From Microplitis mediator (lineage: Eukaryota > Arthropoda > Insecta > Hymenoptera > Braconidae), in NCBI RefSeq assembly GCF_029852145.1, contig NC_079971.1, forward strand, positions 25,632,563-25,696,562: a stretch of DNA of 64,000 nt, in the 5' to 3' direction. This document shows positions 38,223 to 50,629 of this stretch, piece after piece (the stretch's first letter is position 1; each line of letters begins with the position of its first letter). The notes beneath the pieces are model-generated. The model was not told where the DNA came from and did not search any database. It was given only the letters and a program-made list of their open reading frames with translations. A program made the position numbers and the translations under genes.

Positions 38223-40671
38223 AAAAACTGATTTTCTTCTATAAAAAAAATTATTTTTCAATTTAGATATGAAATTAATAATATAATAATTTTTATTGGC
38301 TTACTACTTAAGAATTTTTTTTTCAGTGAGAAAATGGTCATATAATATTTTTATTTTATTATATTTTTCACACAATTAATATAATAAATATGAATTTATT
38401 GTATATCGAGTAAATTTGTACAATAATTATATTGCATCAAACAAACAGAGTAATTATGGTTTCGGAAGTTACGATTACGAATTACACATATTGTTAAATA
38501 AATTTGTTTAGCAAGCTGTCATTTGCAAACTACCTTTAATTTAGTAGTGATATGAAACTGGAAATTCTGATTTAGCCTCAAGGTACGTCCATCGTTCAAA
38601 TATATGTACCAAGTTTTAATAAAATTCACCGGTAAATTTTATCCAATGTAACTTGTGTTAATTATATAATAACTATTTTTAAAAATAATAAATGAATTAG
38701 TTTGTTTGGTTGTTTGTTTATTATAAATTAAATAAATTAAAAAGTATAAATGAAACAAAAGTTTAATGTCCATTAAAGGGTTATTTCTGACACATTTGTC
38801 TCGTGTGTAAAACCACTTTCCCATCTATTTCAGGGGTATGTTTAATAAATGTTCACCCAGCTCGCTTATCTACTATTTGCCTTACACTCCAGGTGCGCAT
38901 ACGTTGTTATAATCAACAGCTCACTCTAGATATTCTCCCTCAATTATTTTACCAACCTATATCGACATTTTCGAACATTCAATTATATAACGATATCTGT
39001 ACAGCCTAATAATAAAAATAATATTACTAATAATTACTAACCATTGTTACATACTATCTTATTTTTTTCATTTAATAAAAATTATTAACAATAATAATAA
39101 ATAAAAATTTGTTATAATTTTGGTCATCATAAACCCGCATGTATACATATCCACTTCCCGGTGTGCGTGTAATTTAATTCCAATTAATTCGAGTCGACAG
39201 AGAAGACTCGAGATGATCAGCAGGCGGTATGTGATCAATGATCAGTCGGCGTCCCGATCACAATCAATTCAATTAGGTTGTAGTGGAGACATAGACATAT
39301 ACACCAAGGAATATGTATACAGATGTATATAGATAGATATTGTGGGTGGGAGGTTGAAACGCCGGGTGGTAGATATGTAATGTAATGAGGGACAAGAGGG
39401 AATACGTTGGATCCATCAACAATTACCAAGGAGTAACAGTGTGAGATCATTGGACGACGTCATGGGTGTCCATCTCTCGTCTCTCGTCTATCGTCTATCG
39501 TCTTGATATCTAGCACCCAACTCAACGTGTCCGACGTCTTTTCCATGTGTAATACACCAGATACGAATGTGTCTAAATGTCAACCCTCTTGGATCAGAAT
39601 AGCTACGGGTGGGCCAGCTTATTGCGATGCAAACACGAATTTTCTCAGTGTCGACGACGAGCTGGCGTCACACCTATAACCATTCTAATACTACTCCTCT
39701 CTATCCTACTGCTATACGTTATTTAGTGAGGGGAAAAAAAAATAAAAAAAGTAAATAAATAAATAAAATAGAGAATAAAAGAACAAGTTTCAGTAGTGAC
39801 AGCCGTCTGAGTAGTATTTATGGGTTCTCACTGCGTGGGCACCGACTGTGTCATTGGTTGCGCAACTCGATCGATTCCTTTAGGTCAGATACACTCTTTA
39901 TGTCTACTTTTAATAAATTATTATTATTATCATGTCGTTAAATTATTATAATTTATACATAGTCCACATGCCCTTTGTATTTTATTTTGCTCTATAAATA
40001 TTTCAGGGGGAAATGCCGAAAATTCCGTAACACACTTGATAGATAAATAAAAATAAATATAGTTTTGAATTACTATTTGATAATACGATACTACGCGGTA
40101 TTTATTTATTTATTTCAAATATAGGATTGTTGTAAAAATTCTTCATTTGTTGTCATCTCTCTCTACACTCGAAAAGATCAAATGAATTAAATTTCAACAG
40201 CGCCCCAACTATTTTTTACCATAATAGTGTTTTTTTTTAAGCTTAAATTTGTTTTCATCCTGTAGGACGAATATAAAAGTTATGCAGAAAATAATTTAAT
40301 TGAAATAGTATAAAATAAAATAATAATAAAATAAGGGTCTCGTTAGCGACGCCTGATTAGTTATGAACGATAAAACGTTTGATAACCCATGTCATACACT
40401 TAATCGCCTCCTCTTGTGTGTCTCGTTCCCACGTGGATACTCTTGGCAGTGGTAAAAGAGTAGGGTTGAATCTGCTGTTACTCCTACTACAGTACTATTA
40501 TGCGACGACATATGTTGTAACATATCACAAAGGCGATGTATCTTATCTGCTAAAAGATAAACCAAACCAGATGCTACATTTATATGTATGATGTATATAC
40601 ATCAAAAATCCTTTTTTTATTTTTACCTTTCATTACCTGGATTATTAGTTAAGTATTTATTTATATATATA
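38223..40671. other. gene-free region with GC-richer island 39120-39860
   Basis: No recognised gene. The long island 39120-39860 is the least AT-rich part of the left half. It holds a 7-bp tandem (TCTCGTC/TATCGTC, four units near 39475-39502), clustered GATCA words (39210-39260) and an ATG frame at 39820 (MGSHCVGTDCVIGCATRSI-like). A regulatory or 5'-exon role is possible but unproven. Confidence 0.4.
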
Positions 40672-41168
40672 GGGAAAGGGGGGAAGCAAAAGGGGGTACC
40701 CCCGAAATTTAATAAAAAAAAATTATATATTTTAAATGGTTTTTAAACATTCCAAAATCACTTCTGTAAATATAATTAAGCGTTACTTTGAATTTTTTTT
40801 GGTAAACTTTTTCAAAAATCAATTGTCAGTTGAAAAATATTAATGACGTTTGTTTTATGATAAAAACTATTAAAAATTTTTTTCTTCTTTTGTATCCAAT
40901 AAACATGTAAAATATAATTTTTCTTCATGTAAATTACTTAAAAAAAAATTAAACTTAATCAAATTCGTTTAAAATCCAGAAATTTTTTTTTTACCTTTTT
41001 TAGGGGGTACCCCACTTTGCCCGCAGAAATGAAAAATTTTTTTTTTCAACGGTAACTGAAAATTTCTTCTATTTACTTTGAATATCATTAAAAAAAAAAG
41101 ATTTAGCGTATTTGAGTCCTCGAAAACTTGGTATTTCCTTAAGTACCCCCTTTTGTCCCTCCCTCCCC
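40672..41168 (+). mobile_element. TA-flanked MITE-like element, GGGGAAGGGG family, copy 3
   Basis: A 497-bp copy very similar to 945-1460, starting GGGAAAGGGGGGAAGCAAAA and ending TTTTGTCCCTCCCTCCCC, with TA at 40670-40671 and 41169-41170. Confidence 0.75.
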
Positions 41169-41170
41169 TA

Positions 41171-41521
41171 AATTAGGAAAAAAAAAATTTTTTTTCGGGA
41201 TCGCCAGACCCCTTAAAAAAGAATGAAAAAAGAAAACTTTGTGTCAATATTAACAAAACAATTTATTCCTGGCAGGAGGGCCCTACCCCTATCCTCACAT
41301 TTAAAATAATAATTTTGACAAGAATCAGCTTTTATTCTGCGTGTAATTCATATATAATAGATTTTATTGTTATTGTTGTGTTAAATAAAAAAAAAACTTT
41401 TCAAGTATTTACCCCAAACAATTTCTTATATTATTAAATCGCTTATAAACTCTGAATTACGAAAAAAATTTTTTTTTTCAAAATTGTTCAGAGGGTCCGT
41501 TTTACCCCAGGCTCCCCTATA
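41171..41521. repeat. possible partial element abutting the MITE
   Basis: Directly after the MITE, sequence with homopolymer A/T blocks ends in GTTTTACCCCAGGCTCCCCTATA, which resembles the right tip of a related TA-flanked element. The corresponding left tip is missing, so it may be a truncated element. Confidence 0.35.
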
Positions 41522-42295
41522 GTGTAGTGTATTTAAAAATTATATATTTTAGTACAAATAAAATACAACATGACTCAACATAAAAGTAAACTATGATTTA
41601 AAGATTTGTAATTTGAGTTTATTATTTTAGTAGTCCCAATAATAATATTGTGGATGAAAAATAGGGGTGTAGTTGACAACAGATATTAAGGTATAACTTT
41701 ACTATTGTCCTTATAATTTAGATCCTTAAATAAATTAAATAGAGTGAACTTAATGGATAAACTTTGAATTTAAATGACTTTGATATATCACTTCCATTTT
41801 CTGCTTCTGATATCTCGTATTACTATCCATTTATATAAAAATAAAGAAGTAAAAGCAATATTTTAAAATATATTATCAATTGTAAATAAAGTATTTGTTC
41901 CCATTTAATAATAAGTAGACTAAATAATCACATATTTTCTTGTGAAAAGGACATTACTTGACGTCGGTGATAAAGAAAATATTTCAGGATTAAATTTAGG
42001 GGATGTTGGTAGCAATGTCGTGGGTCGATTCGTTATCCTGGAAAATAAAACTTTTACCCTCATTAGAAAATAGTGAAATAATTTATTAAAATTAAACTAT
42101 AGTTCACTTATTCTGAGAGAACTAAAAATCTTAAATCAATCAAATTACGTTTTTTGAAAATTTCAAACTTTTGTAAGATAACATGGAAAAAAAAAATTAT
42201 GATTAATATTAAATTATTTATTAAACACCGGAAATATTACATTAATAGTAAATAAAAATCGAAAACAATAATTTAAATATTTAAAATTGTCAGCA
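41522..42295. other. gene-free AT-rich sequence
   Basis: No recognised gene. This lies 3' of the minus-strand coiled-coil gene and probably includes its 3' untranslated region. Confidence 0.45.
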
Positions 42296-43498
42296 CTACG
42301 ATGCATGTTTCAGTTGTTTTTCCACAATAATTTTTAATTGTTTTCGTAATTCCCGCTGAGGTGTTATGACTTGATAATCGATAAAAATTCCATCACTGCC
42401 TAACTTATGCCTTCTCATTATTTCTTCCACATCCTCTTCACTTTCCAATTTAACCAACAGCTCTCTTTCTTTATTTTTGTTCAATTGATATTTAGCAGCA
42501 ATTGCCTTAATCTGAGTATTTAATTTTATTTCAATAAAGTCATTAACATTATCAACGATATTGTTATCGTTTTCATCAACTTCAAGTCCCTTTATAATAA
42601 TATTATTTTTTCTGTCTTCCTGTCTTTCTTTCCACGGCCAATCTTGAGCAATTTTCATTTTACTAAATGATGTTTCTCTAGCTGAATTTTTGTCATTATC
42701 TTCAATCGCTGAACATGAACTGCTATCATCACTACTACCAATTTGTTCAATAATATTTTTTTTATCAATTGAAGAACTCTGATAATTATATTTCGTTTCC
42801 TTTATTTTAGTGTCGTTTATTTTAAAATCTTCAATCGAAATATCCGAACAAGTAACAGTTTTTATTTGCGAAGTTGATTTTATACTTTCTCCCGTAACAG
42901 TACAAATTTTTTTATTTTTCCATTTATAATTAACTTGCTCCATATGAGTTATTTTATTTTTCATATCTTCTAATTTCGTATCGAACTCGCGTTCTCTTCT
43001 GTCCCATTTATCCTCCATTTTATTAATGCGCTCAAACATTAATTCCATTTGAAGTATATATTTTTCCTTTTCCTTTTTTTCTTCCGCTAAACGTTCTTCG
43101 GCTCGTCTTGCAGCTTCCAAAGCAGCTGCCAATTGAACTTTTATTTCTTTAACAGCATCGCCATTTTTTTTATTTGATTTCTTCTCAACTCTTCCTATCG
43201 CCTCGCCCAATTTTATCAGCTGCCCTTTAATTTCTTTTTTGCTATTCATCACCTGTTTTTTAATGAGCTTCACTTCTTCTAAAATAAAATCCACAGTATT
43301 TTGTATCGTCACTTCAGAATCATCATCACTATCAACATTAAATTTATTTTCTTCCATTTCTTTGACTTTATCCCCCAATTCCTCCACTTGAAATTTTGTT
43401 TCTTCGCTTCCATGGTCCAAATCATCTCTTACTTTTTTAATTCCATTTAATATAGAAATTAATTTATTTTGAATACCATCCATATAATCAGTCTCCAT
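42296..43498 (-). CDS. LINE ORF1-like coiled-coil protein
   Basis: Single uninterrupted 400-residue frame. Residues about 85-215 are a highly charged Lys/Glu coiled coil (for example LEAARRAEERLAEEKKEKEK). A Ser/Thr-rich linker follows. The C-terminal 115 residues open WPWKERQEDRKNNIIIKGLE and continue with a VDNVNDFIEIKLN segment, then LLVKLESEEDVEEIMRRH and GIFIDYQVITPQRELRKQL. That pattern (RKNNIIIKGL, an E-x-V-x-x-F-I segment, then a strand and RELRKQL helix) matches the RRM/C-terminal domain of insect non-LTR retrotransposon ORF1 proteins, which bind nucleic acid. No ORF2 (endonuclease/reverse transcriptase) is adjacent and I see no poly-A tail or target duplication. The frame is intact and the codon use matches neighbouring genes, so it may be a domesticated host gene or a recent fragment. 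It lies head to head with COQ8, 849 bp between start codons. Confidence 0.6.
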   Translation of the reverse strand: METDYMDGIQNKLISILNGIKKVRDDLDHGSEETKFQVEELGDKVKEMEENKFNVDSDDDSEVTIQNTVDFILEEVKLIKKQVMNSKKEIKGQLIKLGEAIGRVEKKSNKKNGDAVKEIKVQLAAALEAARRAEERLAEEKKEKEKYILQMELMFERINKMEDKWDRREREFDTKLEDMKNKITHMEQVNYKWKNKKICTVTGESIKSTSQIKTVTCSDISIEDFKINDTKIKETKYNYQSSSIDKKNIIEQIGSSDDSSSCSAIEDNDKNSARETSFSKMKIAQDWPWKERQEDRKNNIIIKGLEVDENDNNIVDNVNDFIEIKLNTQIKAIAAKYQLNKNKERELLVKLESEEDVEEIMRRHKLGSDGIFIDYQVITPQRELRKQLKIIVEKQLKHAS

Positions 43499-44347
43499 AT
43501 TTTTTTTTTAAATTTTGAATATTTTTCACTGAAAATTAACACACGAGAAATCACGACTGCACTGACTGCCGACAAATTTGAAATAGCAGTAGTAGAATTC
43601 AATGAGCTCTTGGAGTGTCTCGTCTTATCTTAGGTCACAAGTGTTAAGCCACCCCAGTACCTTTTCAACAATCGTCCGAATTGTCTGTTCATGTATTCAT
43701 AGTTTACAGGCTATAAAGTTATCTATTTTCTTTCATTACATTTCTTATATGTTATTGAATCTATACCTGGATCTGCACCTGGGATTCAAAAACAATAGCA
43801 AGACAACAATCAACGCCGATACTAATTTCTTGGAAAAGACGTCATACATTACAAATAATATTAAACCTCTTCATACTTTTACTTACCTGCACTTATTCGA
43901 AACTCAAAATCTTGATATTTAAATTACAAAATTTTCTAAGACGGTAAATTTAAATGTAATTCTAATTTTATCTTTTAGATGTCTCTAGTAGTTCAAGGTC
44001 ACTGTCAATTTACATGAAAATTAAATATTGCATGCATTTACTTCATTCAAAAGTGAGATTTTGTTTTTTTTAATAACAATAACAACTTTTACTGTCAACA
44101 TTTATTGACTTACTATTGATAATTAAATATTTTAATTGGTAAGTAGTTAAGTTATCAATTAAATTTTTAAATTATTGAAATTATAACCTAAGCTCGTTAT
44201 TTATTATTGCAATATTTGAAATTTTTAAGTCATTTTTTACTTATTCTTCACTTTAAAATAAATTTTATTACATAATTTTTTACTTTAATTGCACAAAGTT
44301 GTATCATAGTGACAAATAATTATTATTTTTAATAATTTTATTTAGAA
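43499..44347. other. intergenic region between divergent genes
   Basis: It separates the start codons of the ORF1-like gene (minus) and COQ8 (plus). The part 43560-43700 is GC-richer and could hold one or both promoters. The rest is AT-rich. A 106-codon plus-strand frame at 43602 shows no recognised domain. Confidence 0.4.
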
Positions 44348-46862
44348 ATGGTTCGACAATGGAGCTCAGATATTATTGGAGTATTAAAAGGAGCTCAAAT
44401 TGTTGGAAATGCACTTTTGAAACATCAAAAAGAAACAATTAAACAAATTGCTGATAATTCAAGTATCAAATCTGCTGCCGAGACAAATTTAAAAGATGCC
44501 GTTGAAAAATTAAAAGAAATTGATCCAAGTAAGCTGCCCGTAAGTTTTATTATTAATTTTTTTAATTATAATTATTATTTAATTATAATTAAAATCACAT
44601 CCAATCCATATCGAATAAGAATTAATTTATTAATCGCTAGAAAAAATTTATAATTAATTATTTATGATTATAAATGAAAATAATTATTTATTTAAGGAAA
44701 AATTATTCACGGAAACAAAAGAACTGATTGATAGAATTTCTGTTATTGAAAAAGGAATACGTGAATTAACAAAACAAACAACGTCAGAAATAACAGGTCT
44801 TCCTTTGGCTGATAAAAATCTATCAGATAAAAAATTACAAGTCGTAAATCCGGCAAAAGATCCTAAAGAAATAAAAATTGTTGAGAACTTTGAATCAGTT
44901 ACAATTAATGAACCAGAGCCAGAAAAAATTGTTGAAATTCCTCTAAAATACAGCAGCGTCAAAGAAAAAATAGAAATAGTTGGATCAATAGACAAGACAA
45001 TTCCTAAAATTGAATTAAGTGATAAAGATAAAAAATTATTGAGGAAACTAGAGCTTGAGCATGAGAAAAAAATAACTGATGTGACAAAAACTTTTGATTC
45101 TTCAAAATCAGATGAATCTTCAAAAAGTAATCAATTAAATTCGATCGAGGAACCGAAAATTAAACCAGTTATCAAACCACGAGTTACAGTAAGTTATTAT
45201 ATATAATTCTTTGTTGATATATTTATTTAATTAAAGTATTTAAATTAGTTATCAACCGAAGCAAGAGAACGAAAAGTACCGAGCACCAGAATCGGACGAA
45301 TGACAAGTTTTGCAGCCCTTGGATTTGGATTAGGATTTGGGTCACTGGCAGAGTTGAGTCGCAGAACATTTGGTATCAAAGAACAGCCGAGTGTTGGAAA
45401 TACACTAGACAATATATTTTTAACAAAAGCCAATGCTGAAAGAATCGTTGCCACTCTGTGTAAAGTCAGAGGTTTGTTTGATTTTTTTATCTTTCAATTA
45501 TTTGTAATTTAAATTTTAAAAAATTTTTCATTTAGGCGCTGCATTGAAAATTGGACAAATTTTAAGTATTCAAGACAATAATGTTATCAGTCCAGAGCTT
45601 CAAAAAGCTTTCGAAAGAGTTAGGCAGAGTGCCGACTTTATGCCAACGTGGCAAGTTCATGTATGTTTTTATTTTATTTTTATTTACTTTAATCAATAAA
45701 AATTATTAATTAAATTATTGACTTGCAGAAAGTATTGATAAGTGAACTAGGTCCTGATTGGAGAAGTAAAGTATCAACTTTTGATGAAAAACCATTTGCA
45801 GCAGCGTCAATAGGTCAAGTTCATTTGGCGACACTTGAAAATGGACAATCTGTTGCTATGAAAATTCAATATCCTGGAGTAGCTGAAGGAATTCAAAGTG
45901 ACATTGACAACTTGGTGGGTATATTGAAAGTATGGAACATTTTTCCGGACGGAATGTTCATAGATAATGTTGTTGAAGTTGCGAAACGTGAATTGTCAGG
46001 GGAAGTTGATTATGTCAGAGAAGCTGAATGTTGTAAAAAATTTAAAAACCTTTTAGCTCCTTATCCCGAGTATTATGTACCAACAATAATAGGTAATTTT
46101 AATTTTAAAATACTAATTATTCATCATGATAATAATAATAATATAATTTATTATTGCATTAGATGAGTTGAGCTCAAACCAAGTATTGACTACAGAGCTA
46201 ATTGATGGTGTGCCAGTTGATAAATGTGCAGAAATGGATGAGGAGACACGTGAACATATTTGTAAACTTATAATGCACCTGTGTCTTAAAGAATTATTTG
46301 TATTTTATTACATGCAAACGGATCCCAATTGGGCAAACTTTTTTTATAATCCAGATACTAGACAAATGATTTTACTAGACTTTGGCGCTTGCAGATCTTA
46401 CGATAAAAAATTTATGGATAATTATATTGAGATAATAAATGGAGCGAGTTATGGTGACCGTGATAAAGTATTAAAATTATCTCGAGAAATGAAATTTTTA
46501 ACTGGGTATGAATCAAAATTAATGGAAAAAGCTCACGTTGATGCAGTCATGATTTTGGGAGAAATATTCAGTGAAAAAAATCAAGTTTATGATTTCGGTG
46601 GACAAGATGTTACTAAAAAGTAAATTTATTTAATCTTTATTTCTACTAGTGTTATTATTAATATTCAATTTAATTATTTTGTTCTAGAATGCAAGCACTA
46701 GTACCAACAATTATAACTCATCGTCTCTGTCCACCACCAGAAGAAATTTACAGTTTACACCGCAAACTCTCTGGTGTATTTCTTTTATGTGCAAAACTCA
46801 AAGTCAAAATAAATTGCCGCGATATGTTCCGTGACATTTACAAAAATTATCGCTTTGGATAA
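44348..46862 (+). CDS. coq8: COQ8/ADCK3-type atypical kinase (UbiB family), mitochondrial
   Basis: Supports coenzyme Q synthesis on the mitochondrial inner membrane; family members bind ATP and stabilise the CoQ complex. Exons: 44348-44539, 44697-45188, 45249-45471, 45536-45660, 45729-46092, 46163-46619, 46688-46862, all GT-AG, giving 675 aa in frame. The N-terminus (IIGVLKGAQIVGNALLKH) matches the amphipathic start of animal ADCK3. Family-defining features are all present: KxGQ motif KIGQ (307-310) followed by ILSIQD, the Ala-rich loop AAAS (368-371) with IGQVHLA, the ATP-binding Lys in VAMK (389), TDPNWANFFY (from 518), and the DFG metal site (538). The end, HRLCPPPEEIYSLHRKLSG, is typical. 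Residues 65-228 form a poorly conserved charged linker, which makes it slightly longer than the human protein. Assignment to COQ8 is secure; A versus B paralogue does not apply to insects. Confidence 0.95.
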
Positions 46863-48579
46863 TTATTTTGATAAATATATATATATTCTATTTTTGTTTT
46901 TTTTAATTGTTGATTTAAAAATTTAAATTATACAATAACTATATATTGCTTATAAATATTTTTTATTTACCTTCCCTAGTTTTTTTTTTAAATTTAAATA
47001 ATAATAACTTAAAATTATTATTTGCGCGGTAAATTTAAATATTTAAAAAATAAATTATTAGAAACTGGATAAAAATTAGAAACCGTACGTCAAAATGAAA
47101 TGGCAGCAGAATATGATAGAAAAATATTTTTAAAAAAACACTTGAGTGTTTGAACAAACCTTGGCGGGGAAATAATACGCAGAAGGGTGTCCTAATACAC
47201 TTGGAGATTTAATTTAAATTGCTCCAAGTGTATTACAGCTAAAAAACGTCACTTGACTGCTATTTCCCACCAGTCGATGCCAGATGATTTTGCTCAGGAA
47301 CTTGGAAGTCATCAGCATCAGCCATCAGCAACACTTGACACTATCACTGAACACTGAACACTTAACGACACCACAGACACTTTGCACAATTAAAATTTTA
47401 CAAACACTGCACAATTTAATTAAACAATAACTATAAGCAATTAATTTAATGGATAATTACACAACGTAACTGCGAAACTGTCTTTCAATTCAAACGTAAA
47501 GAAGGATCTGGACTACTACTGCCATTGTCGATGATACTGACTGCCGCTATTGGACCGCCAGTTGATACAAACCAATCGATTTTGCGATTCATCGACCGCC
47601 CCCACTTTAGCAAACATTTGAACGTCGAATAGAGCGACGCGCAGTAGCGGCAGCTTGGCGCGAAATTTCAAAATTTAAATTTAATCATTTTATTAAAAAT
47701 TATTTGTGTCAATAATTATATTAATTAGTGTGTATTCGGATACGCAATGCTTGGCTAGAGCTAGAGCTAGAGCATTTCAAATACACCCTCAGTAGCCTAT
47801 ACGCGGCGCGTTATCAGACGTGCGATAAAACATTTGAAAAAGTACCAGTTAATTGTAAATCAATATTTGAATAGAAACTCGCCTTAAAAAATAATGACAT
47901 CGTGCACAAACAGATATATATGACAAGTGATACGTCATGTGGTATTTTAATGGTTTAAAAAGTATAACAATTATATTTTATTGCGCTGACTTGATAAATA
48001 ATTTGTTATCATTGTCAATTGTAATGTATTAGTCAATAAAAACGTGGCAGTTTTCAATATTTTTTTTAATTATAAAAATTTCAATTGTTATTTTAAGTCA
48101 AAAGTAAAAGTACGTGACACTTGAAATAAATGGAGCAGCATAAGTAGTTAATAAAAAACTACAATTTATTAATTAACAATAACAATAATTGTTTGTTTTT
48201 TTTTTATTTCAATTGAAATAAACAATTGATAAAATATTTAAAAATCCATTTTTTGTGTGAAACACAAATTCAAATTTAAATAATATAACATAATGGTACG
48301 TATATTTTATTAAACAATTAAATATTAGTGTGAATGTGTCAGATATAAAACAAATTATAAATTTAAAATAAACAATTAAAAAGATAAAAATAAAAAAAAT
48401 TAACACCGATTTTAAAATTCGATTATTGCGCATTTTTTATTTTTATTCAATTTGCATTTTGTTGGTTTATTTCACAATTATAATAATTGCCAAACCTGTG
48501 CCACTTTCACAATAATTGAATAAATAATATGAATGTATTTAATATGATTTATTTAGATGAGGTGACATTTACTTCTGCA
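46863..48579. other. intergenic region with hairpin and GC-richer promoter-like stretch
   Basis: Between COQ8 and Mgat1. At 47193-47235 a perfect 14-bp inverted repeat (TAATACACTTGGAG / CTCCAAGTGTATTA) brackets a 15-nt AT loop. The stretch 47250-47660 is GC-richer with repeated ACACT/GAACACT words and clusters such as GCGACGCGCAG, and may be a promoter. GCTAGAGCTAGAGCTAGAGC lies near 47752-47771. Sequence at 48331-48425 faintly resembles the palindromic repeat at 55097-55681. Confidence 0.4.
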
Positions 48580-50629
48580 ATGCGGAAAAAGTCAATTGGT
48601 TTATTGCTGATATCGTTATTGGTATGGGGTATCATTACATACTTCCTTTTTCTTAGCCGGACAACTGCCAATCGAGATAAGGTAATTTATTTATTAATGC
48701 TATTATATAATTTTATAATTTATTTATATATAAACACTTAGTTATTTTTTATTTATTATTTTATTACTATTTTATTTGTTAAAAACCGTTAATTGTAGAA
48801 TGTACTCTCGAATCAGATAAACAGTTTAAAAACTCAAGTTCAAAGGAAGATTGCCGATAATCAGATACTTTTAAAACGTCTGATTGAATTGCAACAAAAA
48901 AGTAAGTAAATTTAATATTCATTATTTAATTTCTATTAATTACTAATTATTTATTATTTTATTTATAAAGAATTAGATGAATTACAAGCAGCTACGACTG
49001 TCAACAGTTTACCTGATGACTCAATAAATAATTTAAATAGCAGTTATCTAGTGGGTTCGACTGTTAAATTAAAAACAGAGGTAACTATTATTGTTATTTT
49101 TTTTTTTAATTATAATATTAATTTTAAAAATAAATTTTAGGAAGAAATAAAACGTGAAAAACTAAAAGCATTGGCAGCTAAGAAATCGTTAGCAAAAGAC
49201 TTGCCGATAATTGCTGTACTTGTTATTTCTTGTAACAGAATAACTGTTGAAAGATGTTTGAATCAATTAATAAAATTACGTACAAATGCTGAACAATTTC
49301 CGATAATTGTATCACAGGATTGTGAGCATAAACAGACCGCAGATATTATCAAGTCATTTGGAGATCAAGTTGTTCATATACAAGTTAGTTTTTAAATATA
49401 ATAACAATAATAATATTTTTTATATATATATATATTATTAATAAAATAATTATTTAGCAACCAGATCAATCGGATATTGATATACCACTTCGAGAAAAAA
49501 AATTCAAAGGTTATTTTAAAATAGCACGTCATTATGGTTGGGCATTAAATCAAATTTTCTTTGAATTTGGTTTTGATACCACGATTATTGTTGAAGGTAA
49601 TTAAAAAATAATTTTAATATCCGATGGTTTATTTAAATTTTCTAATTTTTTAGACGACTTGGATGTGGCTCCAGATTTTTATGAATATTTTTTGGGAACT
49701 TATCCTCTATTGGTAGCCGATAAATCATTATGGTGCGTTTCAGCATGGAATGATAATGGTAAATCTGGACTAGTTGATGAGACCGCAGCACATTTGCTTT
49801 ATCGTACGGATTTTTTTCCTGGTCTTGGTTGGATGCTTACTAAAGATTTGTGGCAAGAATTATCAGTAAAATGGCCAAAAGCGTTAGTAGTATTAATTAT
49901 TATTATTTATCTATTTATTTATGTTAAAATAATGTTATATATTTGTGGTTAAATGATAGTTATTGGGATGATTGGATTCGTCAACCGGAGCAACGAAAAA
50001 ATAGAGCTTGCATCAGACCAGAGCTTTCACGAACCCGAACGTTTGGAAAAGTTGGCGTTAGCAAGTAAGTAATAAATTATAATTTTTATTTATTAATTAT
50101 TATTATTAATTTAATTTAATAATTACAGTGGACTATTTTATGAAAAACATCTTAAATATATTAAACTCAATGATCAATTTGTGCCTTTTACTAAAATGAA
50201 TTTAAGTTATTTATTAAAAGTAAGTATTTATTAAATAAATCTATATAATTATTATTTATTAATCTTATAAATTTATTTAAGGATAATTATGACATTAACT
50301 TTGTAAATCAAGTCTATCATTCGACAGTTGTAAGTTATTCAGAATTAAAAAGTGGTAATATTGTGACACCTGGATCTGTTAGAATTCCGTATCATACGAG
50401 ACAGACATTTAAAAATACCGCTAAAATGCTTGGATTGATGGATGATTTTAGAGTACGTAATTACTTTTTATTTATTTTCCTTATTTTTTTTACTTAATTA
50501 ATAATTATTTTACAGAGTGGAGTACCAAGAACTGGTTATCGAGGAGTAATAACATTTTTTTACAATAACAGACGTGTACATCTCGCTCCAAATACTAATT
50601 GGAACGGTTACGATATAAGTTGGAGCTAA
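48580..50629 (+). CDS. Mgat1: alpha-1,3-mannosyl-glycoprotein 2-beta-N-acetylglucosaminyltransferase (GnT-I)
   Basis: Golgi type II membrane enzyme that adds the first GlcNAc to Man5 N-glycans, opening the complex/hybrid pathway. Ten exons: 48580-48681, 48799-48901, 48971-49080, 49141-49383, 49458-49596, 49654-49882, 49960-50064, 50129-50219, 50282-50452, 50516-50629, giving 468 aa. The start MRKKSIGLLLISLLVWGII places a short basic tail before one membrane anchor as in the family; an in-frame ATG at 48529 would add 17 residues that do not fit. A stem (about 35-130) precedes the catalytic domain, which begins PIIAVLVISCNR. The metal-binding EDD (232-234, in EDDLDVAPDFYEYF) is intact. WPKAYWDDWIR, RACIRPELSRTRTFG and FTKMNLSYLL are family signatures. 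The C-terminus reads APNTNWNGYDISWS. All introns are short GT-AG. Confidence 0.95.

Noticed and set aside
44684..45454. Minus-strand frames opposite COQ8
   Set aside because: Antisense shadows of well-supported COQ8 exons 2 and 3.
48529..48579. Upstream ATG as the Mgat1 start
   Set aside because: It would put 17 extra residues, including acidic ones, before the basic-plus-anchor start MRKKSIGLLL that fits type II Golgi enzymes of this family.
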